Positions 1-9,300 of a DNA stretch of 64,000 bases are shown here, in pieces. Position numbers and translations under genes: made by a program. The notes under the pieces are model-generated. The model did no database searches and was not told the origin of the DNA. It saw only the letters and a list, made by a program, of their open reading frames with translations. Within the stretch, counting starts at the first letter, position 1; each line of letters opens with the position of its first letter. The stretch lies in the NCBI RefSeq assembly GCF_004366635.1, contig NZ_SORN01000002.1, forward strand, positions 434,001-498,000, written 5' to 3'. Source of the stretch: Roseinatronobacter bogoriensis DSM 18756 (GTDB lineage Bacteria > Pseudomonadota > Alphaproteobacteria > Rhodobacterales > Rhodobacteraceae).

Positions 1-558
1 TTCTCGCCGCGTTTCTCGCCTGATGGTCGCTCGCTGGTTTTCTCGGCTGCGCGGGGTGGCAACACGGACCTGTATCGCATGGATATCAGTTCCGGCCAGA
101 TCCAGCAGCTGACCTCGTCGCCATCCATTGCCACGGCACCCAGCTTTTCCCCCGATGGGCGCTTCATCACCTTTGAATCCGACCGCTCGGGCACCAGCCA
201 GATCTATGTCATGCCCGCAAACGGCGGCGAGGCGCGGCGCATCAGCTTTGGGCAGGGGCGCTATTCAACCCCGGTCTGGTCACCGCGCGGTGACCTGATC
301 GCCTTTACCAAATCCAATGCGGGTCGGTTCCATATCGGCGTGATGCGCACAGATGGCAGTGAAGAACGCCTGCTCACGGCCTCGTTTCTTGACGAAGGGC
401 CAACATGGTCGCCAAATGGTCGCGTCGTAAAATTCACCCGGGAAGCGCAAGGTGGCGATCCGGCATTGTTCTCTGTCGATATCACTGGCCGAAACCTGCG
501 CCGTGTGCCCACACCCGGCCCGGCGTCTGACCCGGCTTGGGGCCCGCTTCTACCCTGA
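1..558 (+). CDS. tolB: Tol-Pal system protein TolB, C-terminal part (5' end outside window)
   Basis: The reading frame is open from base 1, so the gene begins upstream of the window; about 185 C-terminal residues are present. They contain repeated WD40-like TolB blades of the form FSPDGRxxxFxSDRxGxxQIYVM, seen at least three times (FSPDG, FSPDG, WSPRG, WSPNG). TolB is a periplasmic beta-propeller that links Pal to the inner-membrane TolA/Q/R complex during outer-membrane constriction at division. The pal gene follows 40 bases downstream and cpoB after it, the usual tol-pal order. The signal peptide and N-terminal domain cannot be judged here. Confidence 0.96.
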   Translation, partial: FSPRFSPDGRSLVFSAARGGNTDLYRMDISSGQIQQLTSSPSIATAPSFSPDGRFITFESDRSGTSQIYVMPANGGEARRISFGQGRYSTPVWSPRGDLIAFTKSNAGRFHIGVMRTDGSEERLLTASFLDEGPTWSPNGRVVKFTREAQGGDPALFSVDITGRNLRRVPTPGPASDPAWGPLLP

Positions 559-598
559 TCCTGAACCATAACCACAAACCTTCTGAGGGACCAACTTC

Positions 599-1138
599 AT
601 GACCTTGACGTCAAAAACACTCCTTGTCCTTGCAGCGCTCGCGCTTGCGGCCTGTAACAACCCGCGCGCCGGTGGTTCCTTCGGGGGCGGCGGCGCTGAT
701 GGCTTTGGCGGCCCTGGCGGCTTCAATGATGGCGGCATCAGCGTCGGCAACCTTGGCGACCCGAATGACCCCAATTCCATCGCGCATTTCCAGCAGCGAA
801 TCGGTGATCGGGTGTTCTTTACGGTCGACAGTTCCAGCCTGAATGATGAGGCGCGCTCCACATTGAATGGGCAGGCCCGTTGGCTGACCTCGAACCCGCA
901 ATACTCCATCATCATCGAGGGCCACGCGGATGAACGCGGCACGCGCGAATATAACGTGGCGCTAGGCGAGCGGCGCGCCAATGCAGTCATGCAGTATCTG
1001 GTCAGCCAGGGGGTCAGTGCCAACCGCCTGCGCACCGTCAGCTATGGCAAGGAACGCCCGGTCGAGGCCTGTGCTGCACAGCGCTGCTGGGATGTGAACC
1101 GCCGTTCGGTAACGACCGTTTCCGGCGTGTCCAGCTAA
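599..1138 (+). CDS. pal: Peptidoglycan-associated lipoprotein Pal
   Basis: A 179-residue outer-membrane lipoprotein. Residues 1-19 form a lipoprotein signal with lipobox LALAAC, so the mature protein should begin at the lipidated Cys. A Gly/Asp-rich linker follows (about residues 24-60), then an OmpA-like peptidoglycan-binding domain with the hallmark stretch IIIEGHADERGTREYN and the R..A....L...GV pattern. Pal anchors the outer membrane to peptidoglycan and is recycled by TolB. The ATG at 599 has a purine-rich Shine-Dalgarno (ctgaggga) about 10 bases upstream. It sits between tolB and cpoB, 4 bases before the latter, and is surely co-transcribed with them. Confidence 0.97.
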   Translation: MTLTSKTLLVLAALALAACNNPRAGGSFGGGGADGFGGPGGFNDGGISVGNLGDPNDPNSIAHFQQRIGDRVFFTVDSSSLNDEARSTLNGQARWLTSNPQYSIIIEGHADERGTREYNVALGERRANAVMQYLVSQGVSANRLRTVSYGKERPVEACAAQRCWDVNRRSVTTVSGVSS

Positions 1139-1142
1139 GCCC

Positions 1143-1937
1143 ATGCGCCTGATCCGTATTATTGCAGTCGCTTGTCTTGTGTCGGGGCCCGTTCTGGCCC
1201 CGGCACAGGCTGACACCGTGGCCGATCTGCGCGCAGAACTGACCGCGCTAAGCGGGGTTGTGGCGGATCTTGCGCGTGAATTGTCGTCAGGCAGCGCGGA
1301 ATCGCAGCCTGACTTTGACGGTGCGCTTATCGACCGGGTGGAACGCATCCGCGAAGAACTTGCACGCCTGACAGGACGCGCAGAAGAGCTGGAATTCCGC
1401 ATTCGTCGCACAATAGACGAGGCGTCCAACCGTCTGGGCGATCTGGAATTTCGCATGACGGAACTGGAGGGCGGCGATACGTCGGCACTGCCTCCGACGC
1501 GCCCGCTCGACGGCGGCGGGCAGCCTTCAGTGAACGATGATGCGCCGCAACTGGCCGCAGGGGAGCAATCTGCATTCGACTCTGCGCGGGCCTTGGCCGA
1601 AGAAGGCAGCCACGATGCGGCCGCCGATGCCTTGAAACAGTTTCTGGAATTCTATCCCGGCAGCCCGCTTGGGGCCGATGCCAGTATATTGCTGGGTGAA
1701 ATGCACCGCGCACGCGGCGCTGAAACGGATGCAGCGCGCGTCTATCTCAACTTGTATCTGGCGGATCCGGATGGTGAAGACGCACCGCGCGCCTTGTTGG
1801 CCCTAGGCGAGAGCCTTGGTCGGCTTGAGCAGCGCGGAGAGGCCTGCATCATGCTTGACGAATTGCTGGACCGGTTTGCCACAAGTTCGCAAGCCGCCGA
1901 GGCAAGCGAAGCGCGCGCGCGCCTGTCCTGCCCTTGA
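1143..1937 (+). CDS. cpoB: Cell division coordinator CpoB (YbgF)
   Basis: A 264-residue periplasmic protein of the YbgF/CpoB family. It begins with a Sec signal peptide (cut near APAQA, residue 23). Residues about 25-115 are a Leu/Glu/Arg-rich coiled coil that would trimerise. A low-complexity linker follows, then TPR-type repeats from about residue 140 onward (AFDSARALAEEGSHDAAADAL, then FLEFYPGSPLGADA). In E. coli CpoB binds TolA and couples peptidoglycan synthesis to outer-membrane constriction. The start is 4 bases after the pal stop, and the stop overlaps the tilS start by 4 bases, so the genes are translationally linked. Confidence 0.93.
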   Translation: MRLIRIIAVACLVSGPVLAPAQADTVADLRAELTALSGVVADLARELSSGSAESQPDFDGALIDRVERIREELARLTGRAEELEFRIRRTIDEASNRLGDLEFRMTELEGGDTSALPPTRPLDGGGQPSVNDDAPQLAAGEQSAFDSARALAEEGSHDAAADALKQFLEFYPGSPLGADASILLGEMHRARGAETDAARVYLNLYLADPDGEDAPRALLALGESLGRLEQRGEACIMLDELLDRFATSSQAAEASEARARLSCP

Positions 1938-3187
1938 GCACGCCGAAGCCGGATCTGACCGCGCGTTTTGCGCAGGCGATGGAGTGCCTTGCGCCCGAAC
2001 GACCATCCCAGCTGGGGCTGGCGGTTTCTGGCGGCGGTGACTCCATTGCGCTTATGCATCTGGCCCGGCACTGGGGCGGTGCGGAATTGCATATCGCGAC
2101 GGTCGATCATGGGCTAAGGCCAGAAGCCGCAGAGGAAGCCGCATTTGTCGCGCATACCGCAGGCGCATTTGGGCTTTCTCATGTCACCCTGAAATGGGAA
2201 GGCTGGAGCGGACAGGGCAACTTGCAGGACGCGGCGCGACAAGCGCGGCGCAGCCTGCTGACACAATGGGCGCAGCAAGAAGGGTTGCAGGCTGTCTTGT
2301 TGGGCCATACGCAGAATGATCAGGCCGAAACCTTTCTCATGCGGCTTGCCCGTGGTTCCGGGGTGGATGGGTTGGCAGCGATGGCCCCTGTGCATGATGA
2401 ATCCGGTATCAGATGGCTGCGTCCGCTTCTGCAATTCACCCGTGACGAATTGCGCGACTGGCTTCGCGCTCGCAACCATTCATGGGTGGATGACCCCAGC
2501 AATGACGACACCAATTTTGACCGCATCAAAGCGCGGCAGGCAGTGCAACATCTCGAACCTCTGGGGCTAAGCTCGGAACGACTGGCACAAACCGCCCAGC
2601 GAATGGCCGAGGCCCGGGCAGTGCTGGACGCCGCAGCAACAGACGCCGCGCGGCATATCTGCCGTTTCGAGCATGGTGATTTCGTGTTTGATGCCGCAGG
2701 TCTTGACGCTTTGGCGCAAGAAACGCGCCACCGCCTTGTTGCGCGGGCCTTGTGTGAGGTCGCCTCAAAACCCTATCGTCCGCGCCTGTCTGCCTTGCGC
2801 GCCGCACTGAGTTCTGCATCTGCCACACTTCATGGCTGCCTGCTGACGCGCACGGCCAAAGAGCTTCGGATCACCCGCGAGCAGAATGCCGTGAAAGGAC
2901 ATTCCGCACCGCTGGACAGTCTGTGGGATGGTCGCTGGCGTGCGATGCCACCTGCCCAGACCGACCTGCCGCCCGGCCTCACCATCAGCGCATTGGGCGA
3001 GGCGGGGCTTGCACAATGCCCTGATCGAACCGGGTGGCGCCTGCCCCGCAGATCGCTTCTTTCCAGCCCGGCAGTGTGGCTTGGTTCGCGGCTGATTGCC
3101 GCGCCTCTGGCCGGTTTTTCGCCGAATTGGCGGTTTTGCGTAAGAGAACCTGATGAGTCTTTCGTTCTAACGCCGTATTCGCATTGA
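1934..3187 (+). CDS. tilS: tRNA(Ile)-lysidine synthetase TilS
   Basis: A 417-residue N-type PP-loop ATPase that adds lysine to C34 of tRNA-Ile(CAU), switching codon reading from AUG to AUA. The PP-loop motif SGGGDS is at residues 32-37, followed by family features such as DHGLRPEAAEEA, LLGHTQNDQAETFLMRLARGSG and a WVDDPSNDD segment. The C-terminal part (after about 230) is less conserved. The start is TTG at 1934 in a TTGA overlap with the cpoB stop and no strong ribosome-binding site is seen, which points to translational coupling. ftsH follows after 80 bases, a common pairing. Confidence 0.95.
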   Translation: MSTPKPDLTARFAQAMECLAPERPSQLGLAVSGGGDSIALMHLARHWGGAELHIATVDHGLRPEAAEEAAFVAHTAGAFGLSHVTLKWEGWSGQGNLQDAARQARRSLLTQWAQQEGLQAVLLGHTQNDQAETFLMRLARGSGVDGLAAMAPVHDESGIRWLRPLLQFTRDELRDWLRARNHSWVDDPSNDDTNFDRIKARQAVQHLEPLGLSSERLAQTAQRMAEARAVLDAAATDAARHICRFEHGDFVFDAAGLDALAQETRHRLVARALCEVASKPYRPRLSALRAALSSASATLHGCLLTRTAKELRITREQNAVKGHSAPLDSLWDGRWRAMPPAQTDLPPGLTISALGEAGLAQCPDRTGWRLPRRSLLSSPAVWLGSRLIAAPLAGFSPNWRFCVREPDESFVLTPYSH

Positions 3188-3267
3188 TCGTGCAGGTATA
3201 ATTGCTATGTAAGAGTGTAAGTATTGGCGCAGCCGCGTCATAGCATAGATGACAAGAGGAGACGCCC

Positions 3268-5187
3268 GTGGGTAACGCACGGAATTTTGCTTTCTGGATC
3301 GTGCTGTTTTTGCTGATGATCATGCTGTTCAACATGTTCAGCACTGGGCAGAACACATCCTCGGCACGCAGTGTCAATTATTCTGAATTCATCACACGTG
3401 TTGATGCCAATGAAGTCAGCCGCGTCACGATAGATGGCGAACGCATCGTCTTTGTGGGCAGTGATGGACAGCAGTATTCAACAGTGCGCCCTGACGACAC
3501 TGGCCTGACCCAGCGCCTGCTGGATGCCGGAATTCCGGTAGAGGCACGCCCGCAGCAGCAATCGGGCTTCTTGTCCACACTGATGCTGTGGTTGCCCTTC
3601 CTGTTGCTGATCGGTGTCTGGATTTACTTCATGAACCGCATGCAAGGCGGTGGCCGGGGCGGCGCGATGGGCTTTGGAAAGTCCAAGGCCAAACTGCTGA
3701 CCGAAAAAAGCGGTCGCGTGACCTTTGACGATGTGGCCGGAATTGACGAAGCCAAGGACGAGCTGGAAGAGATTGTTGAGTTTCTGCGCAATCCACAGAA
3801 ATTTTCGCGTCTTGGTGGCAAGATCCCGAAAGGCGCGCTTCTTGTCGGCCCTCCGGGCACTGGTAAGACGCTTCTGGCGCGTGCCATCGCTGGTGAGGCG
3901 GGTGTGCCCTTCTTCACCATCTCTGGTTCTGACTTCGTGGAGATGTTTGTGGGTGTCGGCGCTAGCCGGGTGCGCGACATGTTCGAGCAAGCCAAGAAAA
4001 ACGCGCCTTGCATTGTCTTCATCGACGAAATCGACGCCGTGGGCCGCTCGCGTGGCGTGGGCTATGGCGGTGGCAATGACGAACGCGAGCAGACGCTGAA
4101 CCAGCTTCTGGTCGAAATGGACGGGTTTGAAGCAAACGAGGGAATTATCATCGTCGCGGCCACCAACCGCCCCGACGTGCTTGACCCCGCGCTTCTGCGC
4201 CCCGGTCGCTTTGACCGTCAGGTGCAAGTGCCCAACCCCGACATCAAGGGCCGCGAGCGTATTCTTGGCGTTCATGCGCGCAAGGTGCCACTTGGCCCGA
4301 ATGTCGATCTGCGCATAATTGCGCGCGGGACACCAGGTTTCTCTGGTGCGGATCTGGCCAATCTGGTGAATGAAGCTGCCCTGATGGCGGCGCGGTCCAA
4401 CCGGCGCTTCGTCGTGATGGACGATTTCGAAAATGCCAAGGACAAGGTCATGATGGGGGCTGAACGTCGTTCCATGGTCATGACCGAGGATGAAAAGAAA
4501 CTGACGGCCTATCACGAGGCAGGGCACGCCGTTGTTGGTCTTCATGTTCCGGAACACGATCCGATCCACAAAGCGACGATCATTCCACGAGGCCGCGCCC
4601 TGGGTCTGGTTCTCTCCTTGCCAGAGCGTGACCAGCTGTCAGTAAGCTACCGCAAATACAAGTCCAAGATCGCGATGGCTATGGGCGGGCGTGTTGCAGA
4701 AGAACTGGTATTCGGCACGGATGCAGTTACGTCTGGGGCTGCTAGCGACATCCAGCAAGTAACCAAGATTGCCCGCGCCATGGTTACTCAGTTCGGCTTT
4801 GATGAAGAGTTGGGCTATGTCGACTACGCGAATGAGCAGCAAAGCTATCTGGGCAATTACGGCGGCGGGTCCAACCATTCAGGCATCACTCAGAAGATGA
4901 TTGATGACAAGGTGCGCGAGTTGGTCAATGAAGGCTATGAGACAGCCAAGAGGATCTTGACCGAGCGCCGTAATGAGCTGGAAAACCTTGCACAGGGCTT
5001 GCTTGAATATGAAACGCTGACTGGGCCAGAGATTGGTCGCGTGATGCGCGGCGAAGCGCTTGATCGTGGCGACGACGATGAAGGCACGCCATCAAGCGGC
5101 ACACCTTCTGTCGCGGCGGTGCCCAAGACCCGAGGGCGCAAGCGCGGGGACGACGACGGCGGGCTGGAGCCAGAACCAAGCGCCTGA
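3268..5187 (+). CDS. ftsH: ATP-dependent zinc metalloprotease FtsH
   Basis: A 639-residue membrane-anchored AAA+ protease. Transmembrane helices lie near residues 8-24 and 104-122, enclosing a small periplasmic domain. The AAA module carries Walker A GPPGTGKT (194-201), Walker B IVFIDEID (249-256) and the second region of homology (ATNRPDVLDPALLRPGRFD). The zinc protease site HEAGH is at 416-420. The C-terminal tail is acidic then basic and low complexity. The start is GTG at 3268 with a good Shine-Dalgarno (aggaga) upstream. FtsH degrades SecY, RpoH and LpxC-type substrates in other bacteria. A strong terminator follows, closing the tol-pal/tilS/ftsH block. Confidence 0.98.
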   Translation: MGNARNFAFWIVLFLLMIMLFNMFSTGQNTSSARSVNYSEFITRVDANEVSRVTIDGERIVFVGSDGQQYSTVRPDDTGLTQRLLDAGIPVEARPQQQSGFLSTLMLWLPFLLLIGVWIYFMNRMQGGGRGGAMGFGKSKAKLLTEKSGRVTFDDVAGIDEAKDELEEIVEFLRNPQKFSRLGGKIPKGALLVGPPGTGKTLLARAIAGEAGVPFFTISGSDFVEMFVGVGASRVRDMFEQAKKNAPCIVFIDEIDAVGRSRGVGYGGGNDEREQTLNQLLVEMDGFEANEGIIIVAATNRPDVLDPALLRPGRFDRQVQVPNPDIKGRERILGVHARKVPLGPNVDLRIIARGTPGFSGADLANLVNEAALMAARSNRRFVVMDDFENAKDKVMMGAERRSMVMTEDEKKLTAYHEAGHAVVGLHVPEHDPIHKATIIPRGRALGLVLSLPERDQLSVSYRKYKSKIAMAMGGRVAEELVFGTDAVTSGAASDIQQVTKIARAMVTQFGFDEELGYVDYANEQQSYLGNYGGGSNHSGITQKMIDDKVRELVNEGYETAKRILTERRNELENLAQGLLEYETLTGPEIGRVMRGEALDRGDDDEGTPSSGTPSVAAVPKTRGRKRGDDDGGLEPEPSA

Positions 5188-5206
5188 GTTCATGACGATC
5201 ACAAAA

Positions 5207-5236
5207 AGCCCCCGGCAGTGACCGGGGGCTTTTTTT
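5207..5236 (+). terminator. Rho-independent terminator after ftsH
   Basis: A 9-bp GC-rich stem (5207-5215 pairing with 5222-5230) with a 6-base loop, followed by a run of seven T. It lies 20 bases past the ftsH stop. Confidence 0.93.
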
Positions 5237-5254
5237 ATTGCCGAAATGATCGGT

Positions 5255-5317
5255 GGTTGACCAAATAGTTTAGTCGATTGTCCGAATATTTGGGTGGATT
5301 GTCCGAATATTTGGGTG
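5255..5317. repeat. 21-bp tandem repeat, two perfect copies plus one degenerate
   Basis: Bases 5276-5296 and 5297-5317 are identical, directly abutting 21-bp units. The preceding 21 bases (5255-5275) match the unit at about 14 of 21 positions and look like a decayed third copy in register. Each perfect unit holds a nearly palindromic core CCGAATATTTGG. A 21-bp period equals two helical turns, so the cores face the same side of the DNA. The array lies about 170 bases upstream of the start of the 5488 gene and just after the ftsH terminator. It may be an operator array; nothing in the sequence names the binding protein. Confidence 0.85.
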
Positions 5318-5487
5318 AAAGAATCGCACAAGATAGAGAGCGACCATTGCGCGAAAGATGATAATATTCGCACAATTTCATCGTTTTGCGAAACAGAGTG
5401 TTTCACGACCGCGCCAATCTTGAAGTGTTCGCGCTCACAAAGTCGTGTTAAACTTCTAACAGTTGGTAAAGATTTTGAGGGTCCCCC

Positions 5488-6321
5488 ATGTCTCTGTTGA
5501 AGAAATTAGCATCCAAGAAAATTTCCTTGATCGAAAAAAAAGCAGCCAAGACAAAATCAATCTTGGAGAAGAAAGCAGATAAGAAATACGCACTTCTCGA
5601 AAAGAAGGCAGAAAAGCTCTGCGCCAAATACGAGAAGAAAATCGCCAAGTACGAAGACAGGGCAGAATCCACGCGCGACAAGTATCAGGACAAGGCAGAT
5701 TCGATCCGGGATAAGGCACTTGCAAAAGCTGAAAAACTAGAAGCACGCGGACTTAGCCACCTTGCCGCCAAGGCTGAACGCGCGGGCGAGTTGAAGGCCT
5801 CGAAACTCGAGACTCTGGGCGAAAAGAAAGCGCTCAGGCTTGAGTGGAAAGCCGACAAGTATCAATCCAAATTCGACAAACTGTATGACAAGCTGTGCAA
5901 AAAAGACCTGACTGATGATGATGTCGTCGATGATGATGATGACAACGATAAAGACGATGACGCCGTCGTTCTGGAGTTCGATGTCAAATGCGATGCTGCG
6001 GGCGTGGACTTGTCAGTGACGCTTGAAGCACCAGAAGATTTTGATCCTGAGAATCCGGATTTTGACGCTGTCTTTGATCAGGTTCTGGCTGAACTCAAGG
6101 ACCTCGAGGAAGACTTCCCCGAAGTGGGTACAATTGATCCGATAGCCTCGATCACAAAGGTGACGATTTCCAAGCCCGAGGACGACAGCTTTGAGGAGAT
6201 CGAAATTGATTTTCCTTTTGCGGATGACGAAACAGTTGCCAATCTTTGCAGCTGCCTTCTGTCCGACGATGATCCTTGCGTAGATGATGACGACGACGAT
6301 TCACAATTCCCAACGCCGTGA
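5488..6321 (+). CDS. Charge-segregated protein with 11-residue helical repeats and acidic C-terminus
   Basis: I do not recognise a family for this 277-residue protein. Residues 1-140 are Lys/Glu/Ala-rich and read as consecutive 11-residue units, clearest at 13-23, 24-34, 35-45 and 46-56 (pattern S-I/L-L-E-K-K-A-x-K-x-x), decaying to about residue 111. Such hendecads form long amphipathic helices. A poly-Asp stretch (143-158) leads to an acidic C-terminal domain with beta-like segments, four scattered Cys and a final Asp run (266-271). No signal peptide or membrane helix is visible. The ATG at 5488 has a gaggg ribosome-binding site 6-10 bases upstream. Base composition is AT-richer than both neighbours, and the gene stands alone between two terminators. 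Confidence 0.85.
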   Translation: MSLLKKLASKKISLIEKKAAKTKSILEKKADKKYALLEKKAEKLCAKYEKKIAKYEDRAESTRDKYQDKADSIRDKALAKAEKLEARGLSHLAAKAERAGELKASKLETLGEKKALRLEWKADKYQSKFDKLYDKLCKKDLTDDDVVDDDDDNDKDDDAVVLEFDVKCDAAGVDLSVTLEAPEDFDPENPDFDAVFDQVLAELKDLEEDFPEVGTIDPIASITKVTISKPEDDSFEEIEIDFPFADDETVANLCSCLLSDDDPCVDDDDDDSQFPTP

Positions 6322-6366
6322 TCACACAGGCCGGGACGATACACCCTGTATTGTCAGCTAGCACGG

Positions 6367-6395
6367 GCACCCAGCAATTTGCTGGGTGCTTTTCT
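6367..6395 (+). terminator. Terminator after the 5488 gene, at the convergent mfd end
   Basis: A 10-bp stem (6367-6376 with 6380-6389) with a 3-base loop followed by tttt-c-t on the plus strand. It is directly adjacent to the mfd stop codon on the minus strand, which lacks a T-run in its own direction. Confidence 0.8.
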
Positions 6396-9300
6396 ACTTC
6401 GTGGCCTGCGCTGCCAGATCGCGCGCAATGGCAAAGGCCCCCCGGACACGTTCCTTTTCAGTGCTCCAGTCTCGACCAACGACAATTTTATTGTCGCGAA
6501 TTTTCGCCAGCCCGTTCTGAGCCTGCACGAAAGCCACCAGTCCAGCCGGATTGGCAAATTTATCGTTGTGAAACTGGATCGTCGCCCCTTTGGGGCCTGC
6601 ATCAAATTTGGCGATGCCCGCCCGTTTGCATTCCGCCTTGATCCGCATCACCGCCAGAAGTGTGTTGACCTCTCTGGGCAGTTTTCCGAAACGGTCGATC
6701 AATTCAGCGGCAAATCCTTCAAGATCGACCTTGGTCGTCAAGGTTGACAGGCGGCGATACAAGCCCAACCTGACATCCAGATCCGGCACATAATCCTCAG
6801 GAATCAGAACCGGTACACCCAGATTTATGGTCGGGGCCCACTGCCCGTCCAGATCAGCAACATCCGCGATTTCGCCCGCGCGGATTTTCGTGATCGTCTC
6901 TTCCAGCATCTGTTGATACAGCTCATAGCCGACCTCTTTGATGTGACCAGACTGCTCTTCGCCCAGAATATTGCCCGCGCCACGCAGGTCCATATCATGG
7001 CTGGCCAGATTGAAGCCTGCCCCAAGACTGTCCAGACTGGCCAATAGTTTCAGCCGCTTCTGCGCCTGCGGGGTCAGGGGCGCGCGCGGCTTGGTGGTCA
7101 GGAAGCAATAGGCACGTGTTTTCGCGCGCCCTACCCGCCCCCGGATCTGATAAAGCTGCGAAAGCCCGAACATATCTGCGCGATGCACGATCATGGTATT
7201 TGCGCGCGGAATATCGAGGCCGGATTCAACGATGGATGTTGCAAGCAGCACATCATATTTTCCATCGTAGAAAGCATTCATGCGCGTATCCAGTTCACCG
7301 GCAGGCATCTGGCCATTGGCGATGACATAGCTCAATTCCGGAACATGTGTGCGCAGGAAGTCTTCGATCTCGGGCAGGTCCGCAATGCGCGGGACCACAA
7401 AGAAGGACTGCCCGCCGCGGTAATGTTCGCGCAGCAACCCTTCGCGCAGGGTAAGCGTGTCGAACTCGCTGACATAGGTGCGGATGGCCAGACGGTCCAC
7501 AGGCGGCGTCTGGATGATTGAGAGGTCGCGCACCCCTGTTAGCGACAGTTGCAAAGTGCGCGGAATAGGCGTGGCGGTCAGTGTCAGCACATGAATATCG
7601 CTGCGCAGTTCCTTCAGCCGTTCCTTATGACCCACCCCGAAATGCTGTTCCTCATCAATGACCAGCAAGCCCAGATTGGCGAATTTCACGCCCTTGGCCA
7701 GAAGAGCATGTGTCCCGATACAGATATCGACAGTTCCCTTTGCAAGCCCCTCGCGCGTGGCGCTGGCCTCTTTTGCGCTGACAAAGCGTGACAGGGGCCG
7801 CACGGTGATGGGAAAACCCCGGAAGCGGTCGGCAAAGGTCTTGTAATGCTGGCGCGCGAGCAATGTGGTCGGCGCAATAACCGCAACCTGAACCCCGGAC
7901 ATGGCAGCAATGAAGGCGGCGCGCATTGCAACCTCGGTCTTGCCAAAGCCCACATCGCCCACCACCAGCCGGTCCATTGGGCGACCGCTGTCAAAATCAT
8001 CCAGAACATCCTCGATGGCGCGCAACTGGTCGTCTGTTTCGGCATAGGGGAAACGCGCCAGAAATTCTTCCCACATGCCATCAGGCGCTGTGAAATTTGG
8101 CGCTTTGCGCAACTGGCGTTCGGCGGCGATGCGGATCAGCTTGTCGGCAATCTCTCGGATGCGTTGCTTGAGCTTGGCTTTCTTGGCCTGCCACGCACCC
8201 CCGCCCAGCTTGTCGAGAAGCCCGTCCTCATGCCCATAGCGCGAGAGCAGCTCGATATTCTCGACTGGCAGAAACAACCTGTCACCGCCCGCATATTCCA
8301 GCGCAATGCATTCATGCGGCGCGCCCATTGCGGTGATCGTTTCCAACCCCGTATAGCGCCCGACCCCATGATCGACATGCACGATCAAATCCCCCGGTGA
8401 AAGGGACTGCGCCTCGGTCAGGAAATTCTCCGCGCGCTTGCGCCGTTTGGTGCGGCTGACCAGGCGATCACCCAGCACATCCTGTTCCGAGATGACTGTC
8501 AGGCCCGGTGCCTCAAAGCCCGCATCCAGCGGCCAGATTGCCAGATACAGCGCGCCCTGCCCCTCGCTCATATCGCGCGCGGTGCTGATCATCTGCGCAC
8601 CAGTCGCACCATGATCCTCCAACAGGCCCGACAGCCGGTCACGCGCGCCTTCTGAATGACTGGCAATCACCACTTGCGAGACCTTGCGCCGGTCCTCCAG
8701 ATGGGCGGCCAAAGCGTCAAACACATTCTCGCCCGCAAGGCGTTCGGGCGCAAAACTGCGGCCCGCACGACCGCCAGCATCCAGCACACCGGGCCCCGGC
8801 GCGGTCTTCATTGGGTTCAGTTGAATAACGCGGCGCCCTTCCAGCGCGCCCAGCCAACTGGCATCATCAAGATACAACAGCCCCGGCGGGCATGGTTTGT
8901 AAACTGTGTCCAGTCGCCCCTTCGCGCGCATCGCCTCGCGACGTGCGTCAAACTGGTCTGTAATCCCTTCCCACCGAGAGGTGCGCGCAGCCTCTATCTG
9001 ATCGTCCAGTATAACGGCTGCGTTCTGCATATAATCGAACAGCGTCTCCATCCGGTCGTGGAAAAACGGCAGCCAATGTTCCATGCCCTGATGCTTGCGC
9101 CCCGCGCTGACCGCTTCATATAGCGGGTCATCACTGGTGGCAGCCCCGAATTCGATCCTGTAATTCTGGCGAAAACGGGTGATCGCAGCGTCGTCCAGAA
9201 TGATTTCTGAGACAGGCGCAAATTCGACAACCTGAAGCTTTTCCAGGCTACGCTGGGTGACCGGATCAAATCGGCGCGCGCCATCCAGCACATCACCAAA

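Noticed and set aside
3478..4569. 363-residue open frame antisense to ftsH
   Set aside because: It lies wholly within the ftsH coding region, has no family features and no ribosome-binding site; it is a product of GC-rich codon bias.
5207..6395. Genomic island or prophage remnant around the 5488 gene
   Set aside because: Composition is shifted, but no integrase, tRNA end, insertion sequence or flanking duplication is visible; only one gene is involved.
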